Made by a program: the position numbers and the translations under genes. Below the pieces are notes generated by a model. That model did no database searches and was not told the DNA's origin. It was given only the letters and a program-made list of their open reading frames with translations. A stretch of 59,227 nt of DNA from Mesorhizobium sp. (GTDB lineage: Bacteria; Pseudomonadota; Alphaproteobacteria; Rhizobiales; Rhizobiaceae). Where the stretch lies: positions 1-59,227 of the forward strand of contig SAQR01000044.1 in the NCBI GenBank assembly GCA_004020365.1. The letters run 5' to 3'. This document shows, one piece after another, positions 42,638 through 50,965 of the stretch. Position 1 is the stretch's first letter, and every line of letters starts with the position of its first letter.

Positions 42638-43414
42638 TTACACCAAATCGAAAAGTTGCGCGGTTTGCCAGCCCGCCAGCAGTATGATGAGAGTACCGAC
42701 GAGCCTGAGAAGCGTCTTTTCTGCGATCGACTTCACCATCAATCCGGCCATCGGCGCTGCGATCACCCCGCCAAGGACCAAGCCGGCAACGGCGATCAGA
42801 TTTTCTGCCAGCGCTCCTGCCTCCGCCCAATGGCCCGTCAATAACGCAAACAGGAAGGTCATAGACACCGACAACGTGGTAAGGAACTCGGTGGCATTTA
42901 CCGTGCCAATCACGTAGCGGGGTGTCCCGCCAAAACCGAGGAGGCCCGTCGTCACGATGGGTCCCCAACCGCCACCCCCTGCCGCATCGAGAAATCCACC
43001 ACCAAGTCCAAGCGGAGGTACCGCGGCTGCAGGGACCGGCTTGCTTGGGATCCGTCGGAAGGAACGGAACAGGAGCCAGGCTCCGACGAGCGCAAGATAT
43101 GTGGTCACATATGGCTTCATGACGGCCCCCTCAAACGAGGTGAGCACATAAGCGCCGAGAATGCCGCCGATTACGCCAAACGGCATCAGCCGCCAGAAAA
43201 GCTTCCAGTCGATATTGCGGTGGTAGAGGTGAGCCGAACCCGAGGCCGCCGTGGTAAACAGCTCAGCCGCGTGAACTGAAGCCGAAGCGTGTGCAGGAGA
43301 CACGCCAAACCCCAATAGTGTTGTCGAGCAGACCACGCCGTAGGCCATGCCGAGAGCGCCGTCCACAGCCTGAGCTAAAAACCCCACGACCACAAAAAGA
43401 AGGAATTCCTGCAT
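42638..43414 (-). CDS. TauE/SafE family membrane transporter
   Basis: ATG 43414 gives 258 residues with about eight membrane segments; an ATG at 43480 is open but adds an unlikely leader. The two-halved repeat of the family is visible: LLFVVVGFLAQAVDGALGMA with SPAHASASVHAAE in the first half, and GLGGGFLDAAGGGGWGPIVT with GTVNATEFLTTLS in the second. Such proteins move sulphite, sulphoacetate or other anions. The upstream 226 bases contain no gene and presumably its promoter. The substrate is unassigned. Confidence 0.9.
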   Translation of the reverse strand: MQEFLLFVVVGFLAQAVDGALGMAYGVVCSTTLLGFGVSPAHASASVHAAELFTTAASGSAHLYHRNIDWKLFWRLMPFGVIGGILGAYVLTSFEGAVMKPYVTTYLALVGAWLLFRSFRRIPSKPVPAAAVPPLGLGGGFLDAAGGGGWGPIVTTGLLGFGGTPRYVIGTVNATEFLTTLSVSMTFLFALLTGHWAEAGALAENLIAVAGLVLGGVIAAPMAGLMVKSIAEKTLLRLVGTLIILLAGWQTAQLFDLV

Positions 43415-43640
43415 TTGGCTCTCCAACAAAGCGCTGATATACTCGACGAAAGAGAAACCCGCTGCCGATAACGCATGCAATCTTCACGCTTCCACAACTC
43501 ACCAAACGCCCGGCATCGATAATGGGACGACCAACGGGAAACTGTCCACCCGATCGACGCCTTTCTCCGCACCCGCTGCGATACGCCGGGGGCAAGCGTA
43601 CCCTTCGCAAGCGACACGCCTTCCTGGCGCGTGGCGGTGC

Positions 43641-44756
43641 TTATTCACGACCAGGCGCGGCTCCGGACTGACGTGATGGCTTTGTGTCGCGCCTTGGCGT
43701 CAGTTCCGCCTCGGGCTGGTCGCTCAGTCGTTTCTTGAGGATGTCCATGAGGCTGACGGTGACCGCAATCACCGCCGGGCCGAGGACAAGCCCGGATGCT
43801 CCGAAGAGGACGATGCCACCGACAGCACCGACAAAGGCCACCACTGTGTGCAGCCGCAGCCGGTTCCCGACAAGTATCGGATAGAGCAAATTGTCGATGC
43901 CGGCGACAACCACGCCGCCCCAGACGGTCAGGATCGCCGCGCTCGCCCAAGCCCCCTCCAGCGCGAGATAGATCGCTGCCGGCACCCAGATCACGAATGC
44001 GCCGAGCACCGGCACGATGGCAAGAAGCCCCATTGCCAAGCCCCAGAACACCGGAGTGGGCAGGCCGAGCCACCAGAAAATCAGGCCGCCCAGCGTCCCC
44101 TGCACGGCGGCGACAAGCACGGTGCCTATCAGGATCGCATGGACCGTCTCGGCAAGGCGGGACAGCGTGTATGCCGTCTCCGCGGTACGCAGGGGCGACA
44201 GACGCTCGATCCCGCGCAGGGCGGATTCACGGTCCCGCAGAAAATAGAACAGCAGATAAAATGTCAGCACGAACATCACGGCCTGATTGATCGAGCCGCG
44301 CAACAGCGATGTGCTTTGTGCCGTCAGCCATTGTACGAATGCGGCGACCGTGCCGGCCGGATCGATCTGGTTCTCGATCCACTGGGCAACCGCCGAAAGC
44401 CTGGGATAGCCGGACACGAAAGCATCCGTATTCCAGCCCCGGATGACCTCCTCCATATAGGTGGCGCCGTTTACCGCCTCGCGAACAAGCTGCTGTGCCA
44501 CGAAGACGAGCGGCAGGCCGACTGCAACCGCCGCGATGCTGACCGACATCAGTGCAGCCAGGTTTTTGTTCCTGAGCCCTTCCTCGACCTTTCGATGAGC
44601 CGGATACAGGATGATTGCCAACACCACCGCCCAGGTCAATGCGGGCAAAAAAGGCAACGCCAGGAGATAGCAGACATACAGACCGATCGCCGTCGCGGTC
44701 ACGATGCCGAGCAATCTCATTTGTTTCATATCGGGCATCTGTTTCAGGCCGGGCAT
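43641..44756 (-). CDS. AI-2E family transporter
   Basis: This 371-residue protein starts at ATG 44756, although ATGs at 44738, 44729 and 44720 are equally possible. It has the family layout: two N-terminal membrane segments (LGIVTATAIGLYVCYLLALPF), a long amphipathic loop, then five to six segments with ILIGTVLVAAVQGTLGGLIF, PVFWGLAMGLLAIVPVLGAF and GIDNLLYPILVGNRLRLH, the last being the family signature. It ends in a charged tail. Members export autoinducer-2 or act as Na+/H+ antiporters; the name alone does not show which. It is transcribed alone. Confidence 0.92.
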   Translation of the reverse strand: MPGLKQMPDMKQMRLLGIVTATAIGLYVCYLLALPFLPALTWAVVLAIILYPAHRKVEEGLRNKNLAALMSVSIAAVAVGLPLVFVAQQLVREAVNGATYMEEVIRGWNTDAFVSGYPRLSAVAQWIENQIDPAGTVAAFVQWLTAQSTSLLRGSINQAVMFVLTFYLLFYFLRDRESALRGIERLSPLRTAETAYTLSRLAETVHAILIGTVLVAAVQGTLGGLIFWWLGLPTPVFWGLAMGLLAIVPVLGAFVIWVPAAIYLALEGAWASAAILTVWGGVVVAGIDNLLYPILVGNRLRLHTVVAFVGAVGGIVLFGASGLVLGPAVIAVTVSLMDILKKRLSDQPEAELTPRRDTKPSRQSGAAPGRE

Positions 44757-44903
44757 CTCTCGCCGTCTCGCAAACCAAGCGAGCCTAGTGGATTTCCCAA
44801 CAAAATGGCAGCTTCCGTTGCCGCACCGCGCCTGCCGGTCGTGGATGCTCTGGACCTATGGCGGTTCTACAGCTCGCTCGCGGCAGCGCAGCGTCACAGC
44901 GCC

Positions 44904-44938
44904 AAAAAGAAAAAAGGCCGGACTGTTAAAGTCCGGCC
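44904..44938 (-). terminator. Intrinsic terminator, minus strand
   Basis: GGCCGGACT (44916-44924) pairs perfectly with AGTCCGGCC (44930-44938) around a five-base loop. On the minus strand it is followed by a T-rich tract complementary to 44904-44915. This is the clearest intrinsic terminator in the window. It ends the candidate small RNA and any read-through from the aldehyde dehydrogenase gene. Confidence 0.88.
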
Positions 44939-45005
44939 AGGCATGAAGGTTCAAAACCTCCAGAGGGGAACGCGCCGGACGCAATGGGAGGAAAACATCC
45001 GACGC
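44906..45005 (-). ncRNA. Candidate small RNA of about 100 bases with anti-Shine-Dalgarno-like loop
   Basis: On the minus strand a promoter-like pair (TTGAAA at 45035-45040, 17-base spacer, CATATG at 45012-45017) would start a transcript near 45005. It would contain TTTTCCTCCC (complement of 44986-44995), then TTCCCCTC, a short AGGTT/AACCT hairpin (44947-44959), and end in a perfect intrinsic terminator (44916-44938 plus T-rich tract to 44904). No coding frame with start signal fits it. CCTCCC-containing loops are typical of alphaproteobacterial trans-acting RNAs such as the alpha-r14 group, which may be related. The terminator could also serve the aldehyde dehydrogenase gene upstream. Confidence 0.55.
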
Positions 45006-45011
45006 AATGCA

Positions 45012-45040
45012 CATATGGGTGGGCGCGGATGACGTTTCAA
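45012..45040 (-). promoter_or_regulatory. Candidate promoter of the small RNA
   Basis: TTGAAA (complement of 45035-45040) and CATATG (45012-45017) are 17 bases apart, close to the alphaproteobacterial housekeeping pattern TTGAC-N17-CTATAT. The expected start is about 45005. No other use for it on this strand is apparent since the next gene downstream ends at 44756 from its own start. Confidence 0.5.
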
Positions 45041-45165
45041 CGATATGGGGTGGGCCACATCAGCCGCTCCATAGAGCCACGTGGGCTTCAATCGTCACGG
45101 CCCGTACCGTCTTTCAGCGCCGCGATCGTGGCGGTCATTGCGACCGCCACGACAACGGTCTCACC

Positions 45166-46677
45166 TCAGTCGATGTCGAAGGACACGCCCTGGGCCAGCG
45201 GCAGCGCCTTGGAATAGTTTACCGTGTTGGTGGCGCGCCGCATATAAGCCTTCCAGGCGTCGGAGCCCGACTCGCGGCCGCCGCCGGTTTCCTTCTCGCC
45301 ACCGAAGGCGCCGCCGATCTCGGCCCCCGACGTGCCTATGTTGACGTTGGCGATGCCGCAGTCGGAGCCGTCGACGCCGAGGAAGCGCTCGGCTTCCTGC
45401 AGGTCGCGGGTGAAGATCGACGACGACAGCCCCGCTCCGACCGCATTGTGCTCGTCGAGCACGGCGTCGAAATCCGAGTACTTCATCACGTAGAGGATCG
45501 GCGCGAAGGTCTCTTCCGTCACCGGAGAGACCTGCTTGGGCATCTCGACCAGCGCCGGACGAACGTAATAGGCGTCGGGATGGCCATTCTCGACCCGTAC
45601 GCCACCGGTGACCTTGCCGCCTTGAGCGGCGGCTTCCTTCAACGCGTTCTGCATGCTGTCGAAGGCTGCCCTGTCGATCAACGGTCCGACCAGCGCCGAT
45701 GTCTCCAGCGGATTGCCGACCGAGACGCTTTCATAGGCCTTCTTCAGGCGCGGAACCAGGGCATCATAGATGTTCTCATGCACGAACAAGCGCCTGAGCG
45801 TCGTGCAGCGCTGGCCGGCCGTGCCCATGGCGCCGAAGGCGATGGCGCGCAGCGCCATGTCGAGATCGGCGGTCGGGCAGACGATGCCGGCATTGTTGCC
45901 GCCGAGCTCCAGCACGGCGCGGGCAAACCGCTTCGCCAGCCGCGGACCGACATCCCTGCCCATGCGGGTCGAGCCGGTGGCCGAGACCAGCGGCACATCA
46001 GGATGATCGACCAGAATTTCGCCGACGGCGCGGTCGCCGATCAGCACCGAAATCAAGCCTTCCGGAGCATCGCCGAAACGTTCTGCCGCACGCTTGAAGA
46101 TCGCCTCGCAGGCGAGCGCCGTCAGCGGTGTCTTTTCCGACGGCTTCCACACCACCGCGTCGCCGCAGACCAGCGCCAGCGCGGCGTTCCACGACCACAC
46201 CGCGACCGGGAAGTTGAAGGCCGAAATCACGCCGACCACGCCCAGCGGGTGCCAGGTTTCCATCATGCGATGGCCGGGCCGCTCGGTGGCGATGGTCAGG
46301 CCGTACAATTGCCGGGAGAGGCCGACGGCGAAATCGCAGATGTCGATCATCTCCTGCACTTCGCCGAGCCCTTCCGACGGGATCTTGCCGACCTCGATCG
46401 ACACCAGCCGGCCAAGCTCGGTCTTGTGCGCGCGCAGTTCCTCGCCAAGCAGCCGCACCAGTTCGCCGCGCTTCGGTGCCGGCACCAGCCGCCAAGCCTG
46501 GAAAGCTTTATGTGCCCTGTCGATGGTCTCTGCCGCGCCGGCCGGCGAGATCGTTTTTAGCGCGGCGATCTGCTCACCCGTCACCGGGCTGCGTACGATA
46601 AGATCGCCGCCCGAAAGCGCAGCCTCGGCAACACCCAGTTTCGCCAGCAGCCCGGCTGTTTCCTTCGCAATCGTCAT
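45166..46677 (-). CDS. Aldehyde dehydrogenase, family 7 (piperideine-6-carboxylate dehydrogenase-like)
   Basis: ATG 46677 follows GAAGGGAAAG and gives 503 residues. NAD-binding and catalytic motifs are present: WKPSEKTPLTA, SATGSTRMGRDVG, the catalytic glutamate in ELGGNNAGIV (about 266) and the catalytic cysteine in GTAGQRCTTLRRL (about 300). NVNIGTSGAEIGGAFGGEK near the C-terminus is characteristic of the ALDH7/AmaB branch, which oxidises alpha-aminoadipic semialdehyde (piperideine-6-carboxylate) in lysine breakdown. A glutaryl-CoA-type dehydrogenase gene also lies in the window (57821), consistent with lysine catabolism, although the two are not adjacent. Confidence 0.92.
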   Translation of the reverse strand: MTIAKETAGLLAKLGVAEAALSGGDLIVRSPVTGEQIAALKTISPAGAAETIDRAHKAFQAWRLVPAPKRGELVRLLGEELRAHKTELGRLVSIEVGKIPSEGLGEVQEMIDICDFAVGLSRQLYGLTIATERPGHRMMETWHPLGVVGVISAFNFPVAVWSWNAALALVCGDAVVWKPSEKTPLTALACEAIFKRAAERFGDAPEGLISVLIGDRAVGEILVDHPDVPLVSATGSTRMGRDVGPRLAKRFARAVLELGGNNAGIVCPTADLDMALRAIAFGAMGTAGQRCTTLRRLFVHENIYDALVPRLKKAYESVSVGNPLETSALVGPLIDRAAFDSMQNALKEAAAQGGKVTGGVRVENGHPDAYYVRPALVEMPKQVSPVTEETFAPILYVMKYSDFDAVLDEHNAVGAGLSSSIFTRDLQEAERFLGVDGSDCGIANVNIGTSGAEIGGAFGGEKETGGGRESGSDAWKAYMRRATNTVNYSKALPLAQGVSFDID

Positions 46678-46846
46678 TTTCTTTCCCTTCAGATCCCGTC
46701 GCTCTCATATGGCGACGGCCAAGCCCTTGTGCCATGCCTGTGCCGATCGGCGGCGCTGTCATGGCGTGGCATTACTCGTTTCAGGGAAAAATCGCCACCC
46801 CGGCATGGTCTAAGCCAAAGGCAGACCTTTGAACCAGCGAGGGGTC

Positions 46847-48118
46847 TCAGCGCGCTGTCTGCGCACCCCGCACAGCGCCTTCCTTCATCAGCCGATCGAT
46901 ATGCATGCGGATATGGGCGGCCTCGGCGGCGGTATTGGCAAGCGCAATGGCGCGGTCGAAGGCGATGCGCGCCTCCTCGCCACGGCCGAGCTGCATCAGC
47001 AGTCCGCCCTTGAGGCCGAAGAAATGGAAATAGCCGGAAAGCCTTTGTTCCAGCGGCTCGATCATCGCAAGTGCGGCTTCCGGCCCGCGCACCTTGGCGA
47101 CCGCGACGGCGCGATTGAGCGTCACCACCGGCGACGGCTGCATCTGCTCGAGCAGGCTGTAGAGCAGCTCGATCTCGTTCCAGTCGGTGTCCTCGGGCTT
47201 TGCCGCGCGCGCATGCAGGGCGGCGATCGCCGCCTGCACCTGGTAGGGACCGGGCTTGTGGTGGCGCAGCGCTTTGTCGACCAGAGCCAGCCCCTCATCG
47301 ATCATCTTGCGGCTCCAAAGGCTGCGGTCCTGGTCTTCGAGCAGCACGATTTCGCCGTTCTCGTCGAAACGCGCCGGCGCACGCGCATGCTGAAGCAGCA
47401 ACAGTGCTGTCAGGCCCATGATCTCCGGCTCGGTCTGGAACAGCCTGAGCAGCAGCCGGGCCAGCCGGATCGCCTCTTCGCAGAGCGGCGCCCGGGCCGG
47501 TGCCTCGCCGCTGTTGGTCGAATAGCCTTCGTTGAAGATCAGGTAGACCATGGCGGCGACCGCGGCGAGCCGTTCGGAGCGCTCGACCGCGCCGGGCGTC
47601 TCGAACGGCACGCCGGCATCGGCGATGCGTGCCTTGGCACGGGTGATGCGCTGCTCCATCGCGCTTTCACCGACGAGAAAGGCGCGGGCGATCTGCTTGA
47701 CGCTCAGGCCTGAAACGATGCGCAACGCCACGGCGATCTGCTGCGTCGCCGGCAGGTCGGGATGACAGCAGATGAACAGCAGCCGCAATATGTCGTCGCG
47801 GTAGTGCGCGCCGTCCAGCCGTTCGGCGATATCGGTCTCGGCATCTTCCAGATCGGAGATCTGGTGCTCTTCCGGCAGCGGCGCCTGCTTGGCACGCTTG
47901 CGCACCGCGTCGATGCCGCTGTTGCGGCCAACGAAGATCAGCCAGGCTGCCGGATCGCGCGGCGGGCCGTTTGCCGGCCAGTTCTTCAGAGCTCGCAGGC
48001 AAGCATCCTGGAAAGCTTCCTCCGCCGCGTCGAGATCGCGGAAGTAGCGCAGCAACGCGCCCATCGCCTGTGGGCGGGCGGTGCTGATCGCCGTGCTGAT
48101 CCAGGTGAGATCGGTCAT
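46847..48118 (-). CDS. RNA polymerase sigma factor of the DUF6596 (ECF42-like) type
   Basis: ATG 48118 gives 423 residues. The N-terminal 170 are sigma region 2 (YFRDLDAAEEAFQDACLRAL and the DNA-binding PRDPAAWLIFVGRN) and region 4 (VSGLSVKQIARAFLVGESAME). A C-terminal domain of about 230 residues with helical repeats (EIELLYSLLEQMQPSPVV and RLSGYFHFFGLKGGLLMQLGRG, quoted in parts) is typical of this group, for which no anti-sigma factor is needed. Its start overlaps the stop of the YCII gene, as usual for ECF42 pairs, where the YCII/DGPF protein is the co-encoded partner. It probably controls a small stress regulon. Confidence 0.92.
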   Translation of the reverse strand: MTDLTWISTAISTARPQAMGALLRYFRDLDAAEEAFQDACLRALKNWPANGPPRDPAAWLIFVGRNSGIDAVRKRAKQAPLPEEHQISDLEDAETDIAERLDGAHYRDDILRLLFICCHPDLPATQQIAVALRIVSGLSVKQIARAFLVGESAMEQRITRAKARIADAGVPFETPGAVERSERLAAVAAMVYLIFNEGYSTNSGEAPARAPLCEEAIRLARLLLRLFQTEPEIMGLTALLLLQHARAPARFDENGEIVLLEDQDRSLWSRKMIDEGLALVDKALRHHKPGPYQVQAAIAALHARAAKPEDTDWNEIELLYSLLEQMQPSPVVTLNRAVAVAKVRGPEAALAMIEPLEQRLSGYFHFFGLKGGLLMQLGRGEEARIAFDRAIALANTAAEAAHIRMHIDRLMKEGAVRGAQTAR

Positions 48119-48489
48119 GCGGGAATCCTGGCGGGGTTGAAGAGCGAAACCGGCCGTATCTCGTAGGAGCCGCCGCTCGGGTTGACCTCGGAAAGCTCGC
48201 GCGCAAAGTCGACGGCCTCGTCGAGATCGGCGCATTCGAGCGTGTAAAAGCCGAGGAACTGTTCCTTGGTCTCGGCAAATGGTCCGTCGATAATGACCGA
48301 TTCGCCTTTGACCTTTCTTAGGGTTGTCGCAGCGGTCGTCGGCAGCAGCCGCGCCACCGGGCCAAGCCGGCCGGCCTGAGCGTATTTCTCCTGCACGCCC
48401 AAGAGTTTTTCCATGACGGCATCGTCCTGTTCCTTGCTCCACGAGCAGACGACGTCTTCGGAGGCATAGCAGAGGATAGCGTAGAGCAT
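48115..48489 (-). CDS. YCII/DGPF-domain protein, sigma factor partner
   Basis: This 124-residue protein starts at ATG 48489 after an AAAGGA ribosome-binding site. It has the YCII-type alpha/beta-barrel pattern: MLYAILCYASEDVV at the start, GESVIIDGPFAETKEQFLGF (DGPF motif, about 63-66) and LYTLECADLDEAVDFA. YCII domains share their fold with dimeric ferredoxin-like enzymes. Proteins of this kind accompany ECF42 sigma factors and may sense a small molecule, but the mechanism is not established. It is the first gene of a two-gene operon overlapping the sigma factor gene. Confidence 0.92.
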   Translation of the reverse strand: MLYAILCYASEDVVCSWSKEQDDAVMEKLLGVQEKYAQAGRLGPVARLLPTTAATTLRKVKGESVIIDGPFAETKEQFLGFYTLECADLDEAVDFARELSEVNPSGGSYEIRPVSLFNPARIPA

Positions 48490-48640
48490 GGGTGTGTCCT
48501 TTTCTCTGTCAAAGGACGAAACAGTAGGACCGATCCCGACACAACGTCGATAAAAAAATCACGTCCTGTCAGCACAATGAAGCGCCATTCGACAGCAACC
48601 GCCAGGCGCCGGACGCCCGGCCTTCCGGGGCGCATTGCAG

Positions 48641-49213
48641 CTATATTTGCATTGGCCGATACATCAAAACCCGGCCCGTCGGGATCAGCTGCAGCAGATA
48701 ATCGAAGTCGCTGATGTTGCCCGTTAGAACGCTACATCCCAATTTCTGGGCCTGCAGGAACAGCACGCAATCCTGAAGTGCCCGCAACCTAGAATCATTC
48801 TTGTAGCCTTGCAGGCGACACAGCATTCCTGAGAGGAGTGCGGCTCGGCCCAGCACATCGGGATCTGCTGCAAAAACCCGATGCGGCGGCATATCCTTGA
48901 TCATGGCCCCGATCTGCTTGATAGCTTCGGCGCTGCCCTTGTGCTTCGGCTTAAGGACGCCAACCGTGTGCATCAGTTCCTGGATGGCTATGGTTGAATG
49001 ATTGACCTGCCTGATGTCGAGGAGGTCGGCAACTGCGTCTGGCGCTCGGCCTTGCAAACCGTCGAGGTAAACACAGGTATCCAGCAGCAATTCCTGTCCC
49101 GCCTCGACAATGTTGCTGATGATCGGCAGCTCTTTGTCGGGCCGACGGTTTAAAGTTTTCTGTGGGTCAAATCGCGACCATCTGACGGCCGCACCGAAGT
49201 CGAAATCGGCCAA
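48641..49213 (-). CDS. PIN-domain-like protein, probable toxin
   Basis: This 190-residue protein has a PIN-type core: the first acidic residue in ELLLDTCVYLDGLQ (about 41-54), a helix with STIAIQELMHTV (the family's conserved glutamate), and the last acidic residues in RALQDCVLFLQAQ followed by VLTGNISDFDYLLQL (about 160-175). PIN proteins are Mg-dependent ribonucleases and, when paired with a small antitoxin, act as VapC-like toxins. Its gene begins two bases after the 111-residue gene and the pair is co-transcribed. The N-terminal 35 residues are not part of the PIN fold. Confidence 0.8.
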   Translation of the reverse strand: MADFDFGAAVRWSRFDPQKTLNRRPDKELPIISNIVEAGQELLLDTCVYLDGLQGRAPDAVADLLDIRQVNHSTIAIQELMHTVGVLKPKHKGSAEAIKQIGAMIKDMPPHRVFAADPDVLGRAALLSGMLCRLQGYKNDSRLRALQDCVLFLQAQKLGCSVLTGNISDFDYLLQLIPTGRVLMYRPMQI

Positions 49214-49214
49214 T

Positions 49215-49550
49215 TCAGAATCCGAGCTTCAGCGTCGGATCCACCGTTCCGCGGGTGTTCCTGAAGGTTTCGGCGAAATTGTCTTCCAAGGCTACATTGG
49301 CCAACGCAAATTCGACCAGCTCGGTATCAGACGTCAATCCGGTTCGAGCTTTAGCCTTCTTGATCAGATCAGCACTCACGCGTCCCGCAATCCTGCCGTT
49401 CTTCTCAGCGCGCAGGCCGGATTCTTCCGCCCTCTGCAGGACGGCGTTAATTCTGGCCAGGCGAACCACCTGCATTTTCGCAGCCGCTTTGGGAAGCGTT
49501 TTCGTCCGCTTGCCCGCGGCGAGGCCGCGACGCACAGCTGTCTTCGCCAT
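49215..49550 (-). CDS. Probable antitoxin of the PIN-toxin pair
   Basis: ATG 49550 follows GGGAGG by six bases and gives 111 residues; an upstream frame start at 49577 has no such site. The protein has a basic N-terminus (KTAVRRGLAAGKRTKTLPK) and ends in ALANVALEDNFAETFRNTRG, an acidic C-terminal tail as in antitoxins that bind their toxin. The segment AGRVSADLIKKAKARTGLTS resembles a ribbon-helix-helix DNA-binding motif, so it may repress its own operon. A 12-base perfect palindrome lies 27 bases upstream. Confidence 0.7.
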   Translation of the reverse strand: MAKTAVRRGLAAGKRTKTLPKAAAKMQVVRLARINAVLQRAEESGLRAEKNGRIAGRVSADLIKKAKARTGLTSDTELVEFALANVALEDNFAETFRNTRGTVDPTLKLGF

Positions 49551-49576
49551 CAGGTGCCTCCCGTTTCCGTTTAACA

Positions 49577-49588
49577 AAAATCGATTTT
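49577..49588. promoter_or_regulatory. Perfect palindrome, possible antitoxin operator
   Basis: AAAATCGATTTT is perfectly self-complementary and lies in an AT-rich stretch 27 bases upstream of the antitoxin start, where an autoregulating antitoxin would bind. Its size suits one ribbon-helix-helix dimer. AT-rich palindromes can arise by chance. Confidence 0.4.
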
Positions 49589-49698
49589 AGACAACATAGC
49601 AGGAAGGATGATTTTTCAATGCCCGCTACCGGAACAGGTCCAGGCGCGCTGTTTGCTACCGAATACCGCAATGAAGGCCTGTGGCTGCTCTGTTCGGT

Positions 49699-50805
49699 TC
49701 AGCTTTCCTGCGCCTTCAGCCATCTCAAAACGACGGCTTCCTCGTCATCAAGGCCGGCTATCGATCGCTTTCGCTTGTTCACATCCGCCATTTCACTGAG
49801 CAGCCGTCCTTCGGACCAGGCTTCGAAAACCTGCGGGTGGATGTAACAGCTGCGGCAGATGGCGCGCGTGTTGCCCAGTCGCTCGGCCACCTTGTCGATG
49901 ACGCCGTTCATCACCCGCTTCTGTTGTGCCTGGCTTTCGGGTCGTTCGGTTTGCGCAAACAGTGACGCAGCATGGATGGTGCCGCCCCAGGTTCGGAAAT
50001 GCTTGGAGCTGAAATCGTCCCCTGCGTTCTCCCTGATGTAGCGGTTGACGTCGTCGGAGCGGATCGGTCGCCTGATTCCATCCTCGTCGAGATACTGGAA
50101 CAGCTTCTGGCCCGGCAGATCCTGCGCCCCGCGCACGATCCTGGCGATCCGGCGGTCGACGAGCTTCAGCTTCCATTCCTTGCCGGACTTGCCCTTGAAA
50201 GCGAAACGCAGGCTCGAGCCGTTGATATCGACATGGCGGTCGCGCAGCGTGGTCAGCCCAAAGCTGTTGTTGTCACGGGCGTAGGCGGCATTGCCGACGC
50301 GGATCATCGTGTTGTCGAGCAGCCAGACCACAGCGGCGACAACGCGTTCCAGCGGCAGGCCGTGACGGCGCAGATCGGCGTCGATCTGGCGCCGCAGCTC
50401 AGGCAGGCTCTCTGCAAAGGCAACCAGGCTCGAATATTTGACGCCGTCGCGCTCCTCCGCCCACAGCGCATGGTAGCGATATTGCTTGCGTCCGCGCTGG
50501 TCTCGGCCGGTCGCCTGGATGTGACCGTCAGCAACGGGCGAAATCCACACATCCGTCCACGCCGGCGGGATGGCGAGCGCCTTGATGCGAGCCATGGTAT
50601 CCTCGTCGACGCCCTGCCCGTCAGGCCCTTTGTATGAGAATCCCTTGCCGGCCCTGAAACGGCGGATACCGGGCTCGATATCGCTGACATAGGTGAGCGA
50701 GGCTCGATCGGCAGAGGCCTCTCCGCCATTCTTCGGCGCCCCGTTTTTTGGTGCAACCTCCTTGGCAGCCGATCGGTCAGACGATGACCCGGATTTGTCC
50801 AGCAT
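49699..50805 (-). CDS. DNA topoisomerase IB
   Basis: ATG 50805 follows a GGAGAGGAC ribosome-binding site; the protein has 368 residues. It is a poxvirus/eukaryote-like type IB enzyme: RFRAGKGFSYKGPDG near the start, KQYRYHALW and RRHGLPLERVVAAVVWLLD, then the catalytic core with RVGNAAYARDNNSFGLTTLR (first arginine), FKGKSGKEW (lysine), KHFRTWGGT (arginine and histidine) and the nucleophilic tyrosine in CRSCYIHP. Such enzymes relax supercoils without ATP. They occur in many rhizobia and usually act as accessory topoisomerases. The gene stands alone. Confidence 0.94.
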   Translation of the reverse strand: MLDKSGSSSDRSAAKEVAPKNGAPKNGGEASADRASLTYVSDIEPGIRRFRAGKGFSYKGPDGQGVDEDTMARIKALAIPPAWTDVWISPVADGHIQATGRDQRGRKQYRYHALWAEERDGVKYSSLVAFAESLPELRRQIDADLRRHGLPLERVVAAVVWLLDNTMIRVGNAAYARDNNSFGLTTLRDRHVDINGSSLRFAFKGKSGKEWKLKLVDRRIARIVRGAQDLPGQKLFQYLDEDGIRRPIRSDDVNRYIRENAGDDFSSKHFRTWGGTIHAASLFAQTERPESQAQQKRVMNGVIDKVAERLGNTRAICRSCYIHPQVFEAWSEGRLLSEMADVNKRKRSIAGLDDEEAVVLRWLKAQES

Positions 50806-50965
50806 GTCCTCTCCACGAGAAATTTTCCCGTAGATAAGCGCAGGAACGGCTGCTGGTTCCGCTGATAGCTTTCAGAATGATGTCAGGCTCACCGCGTGTG
50901 CCTTCGAGGAGCCGTCTTCAATCGGTGTTCGGCGCATACGAAATCGATTGCGGCCTCGCTTGCCG

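Noticed and set aside
43848-45032. 394-codon plus-strand frame
   Set aside because: It is antisense to the AI-2E transporter gene and runs through the intrinsic terminator and candidate small RNA; composition is shadow-like.
45007-46560. 517-codon plus-strand frame
   Set aside because: It is antisense to the aldehyde dehydrogenase, which has complete catalytic motifs; the frame is open only because of GC-rich codon bias.
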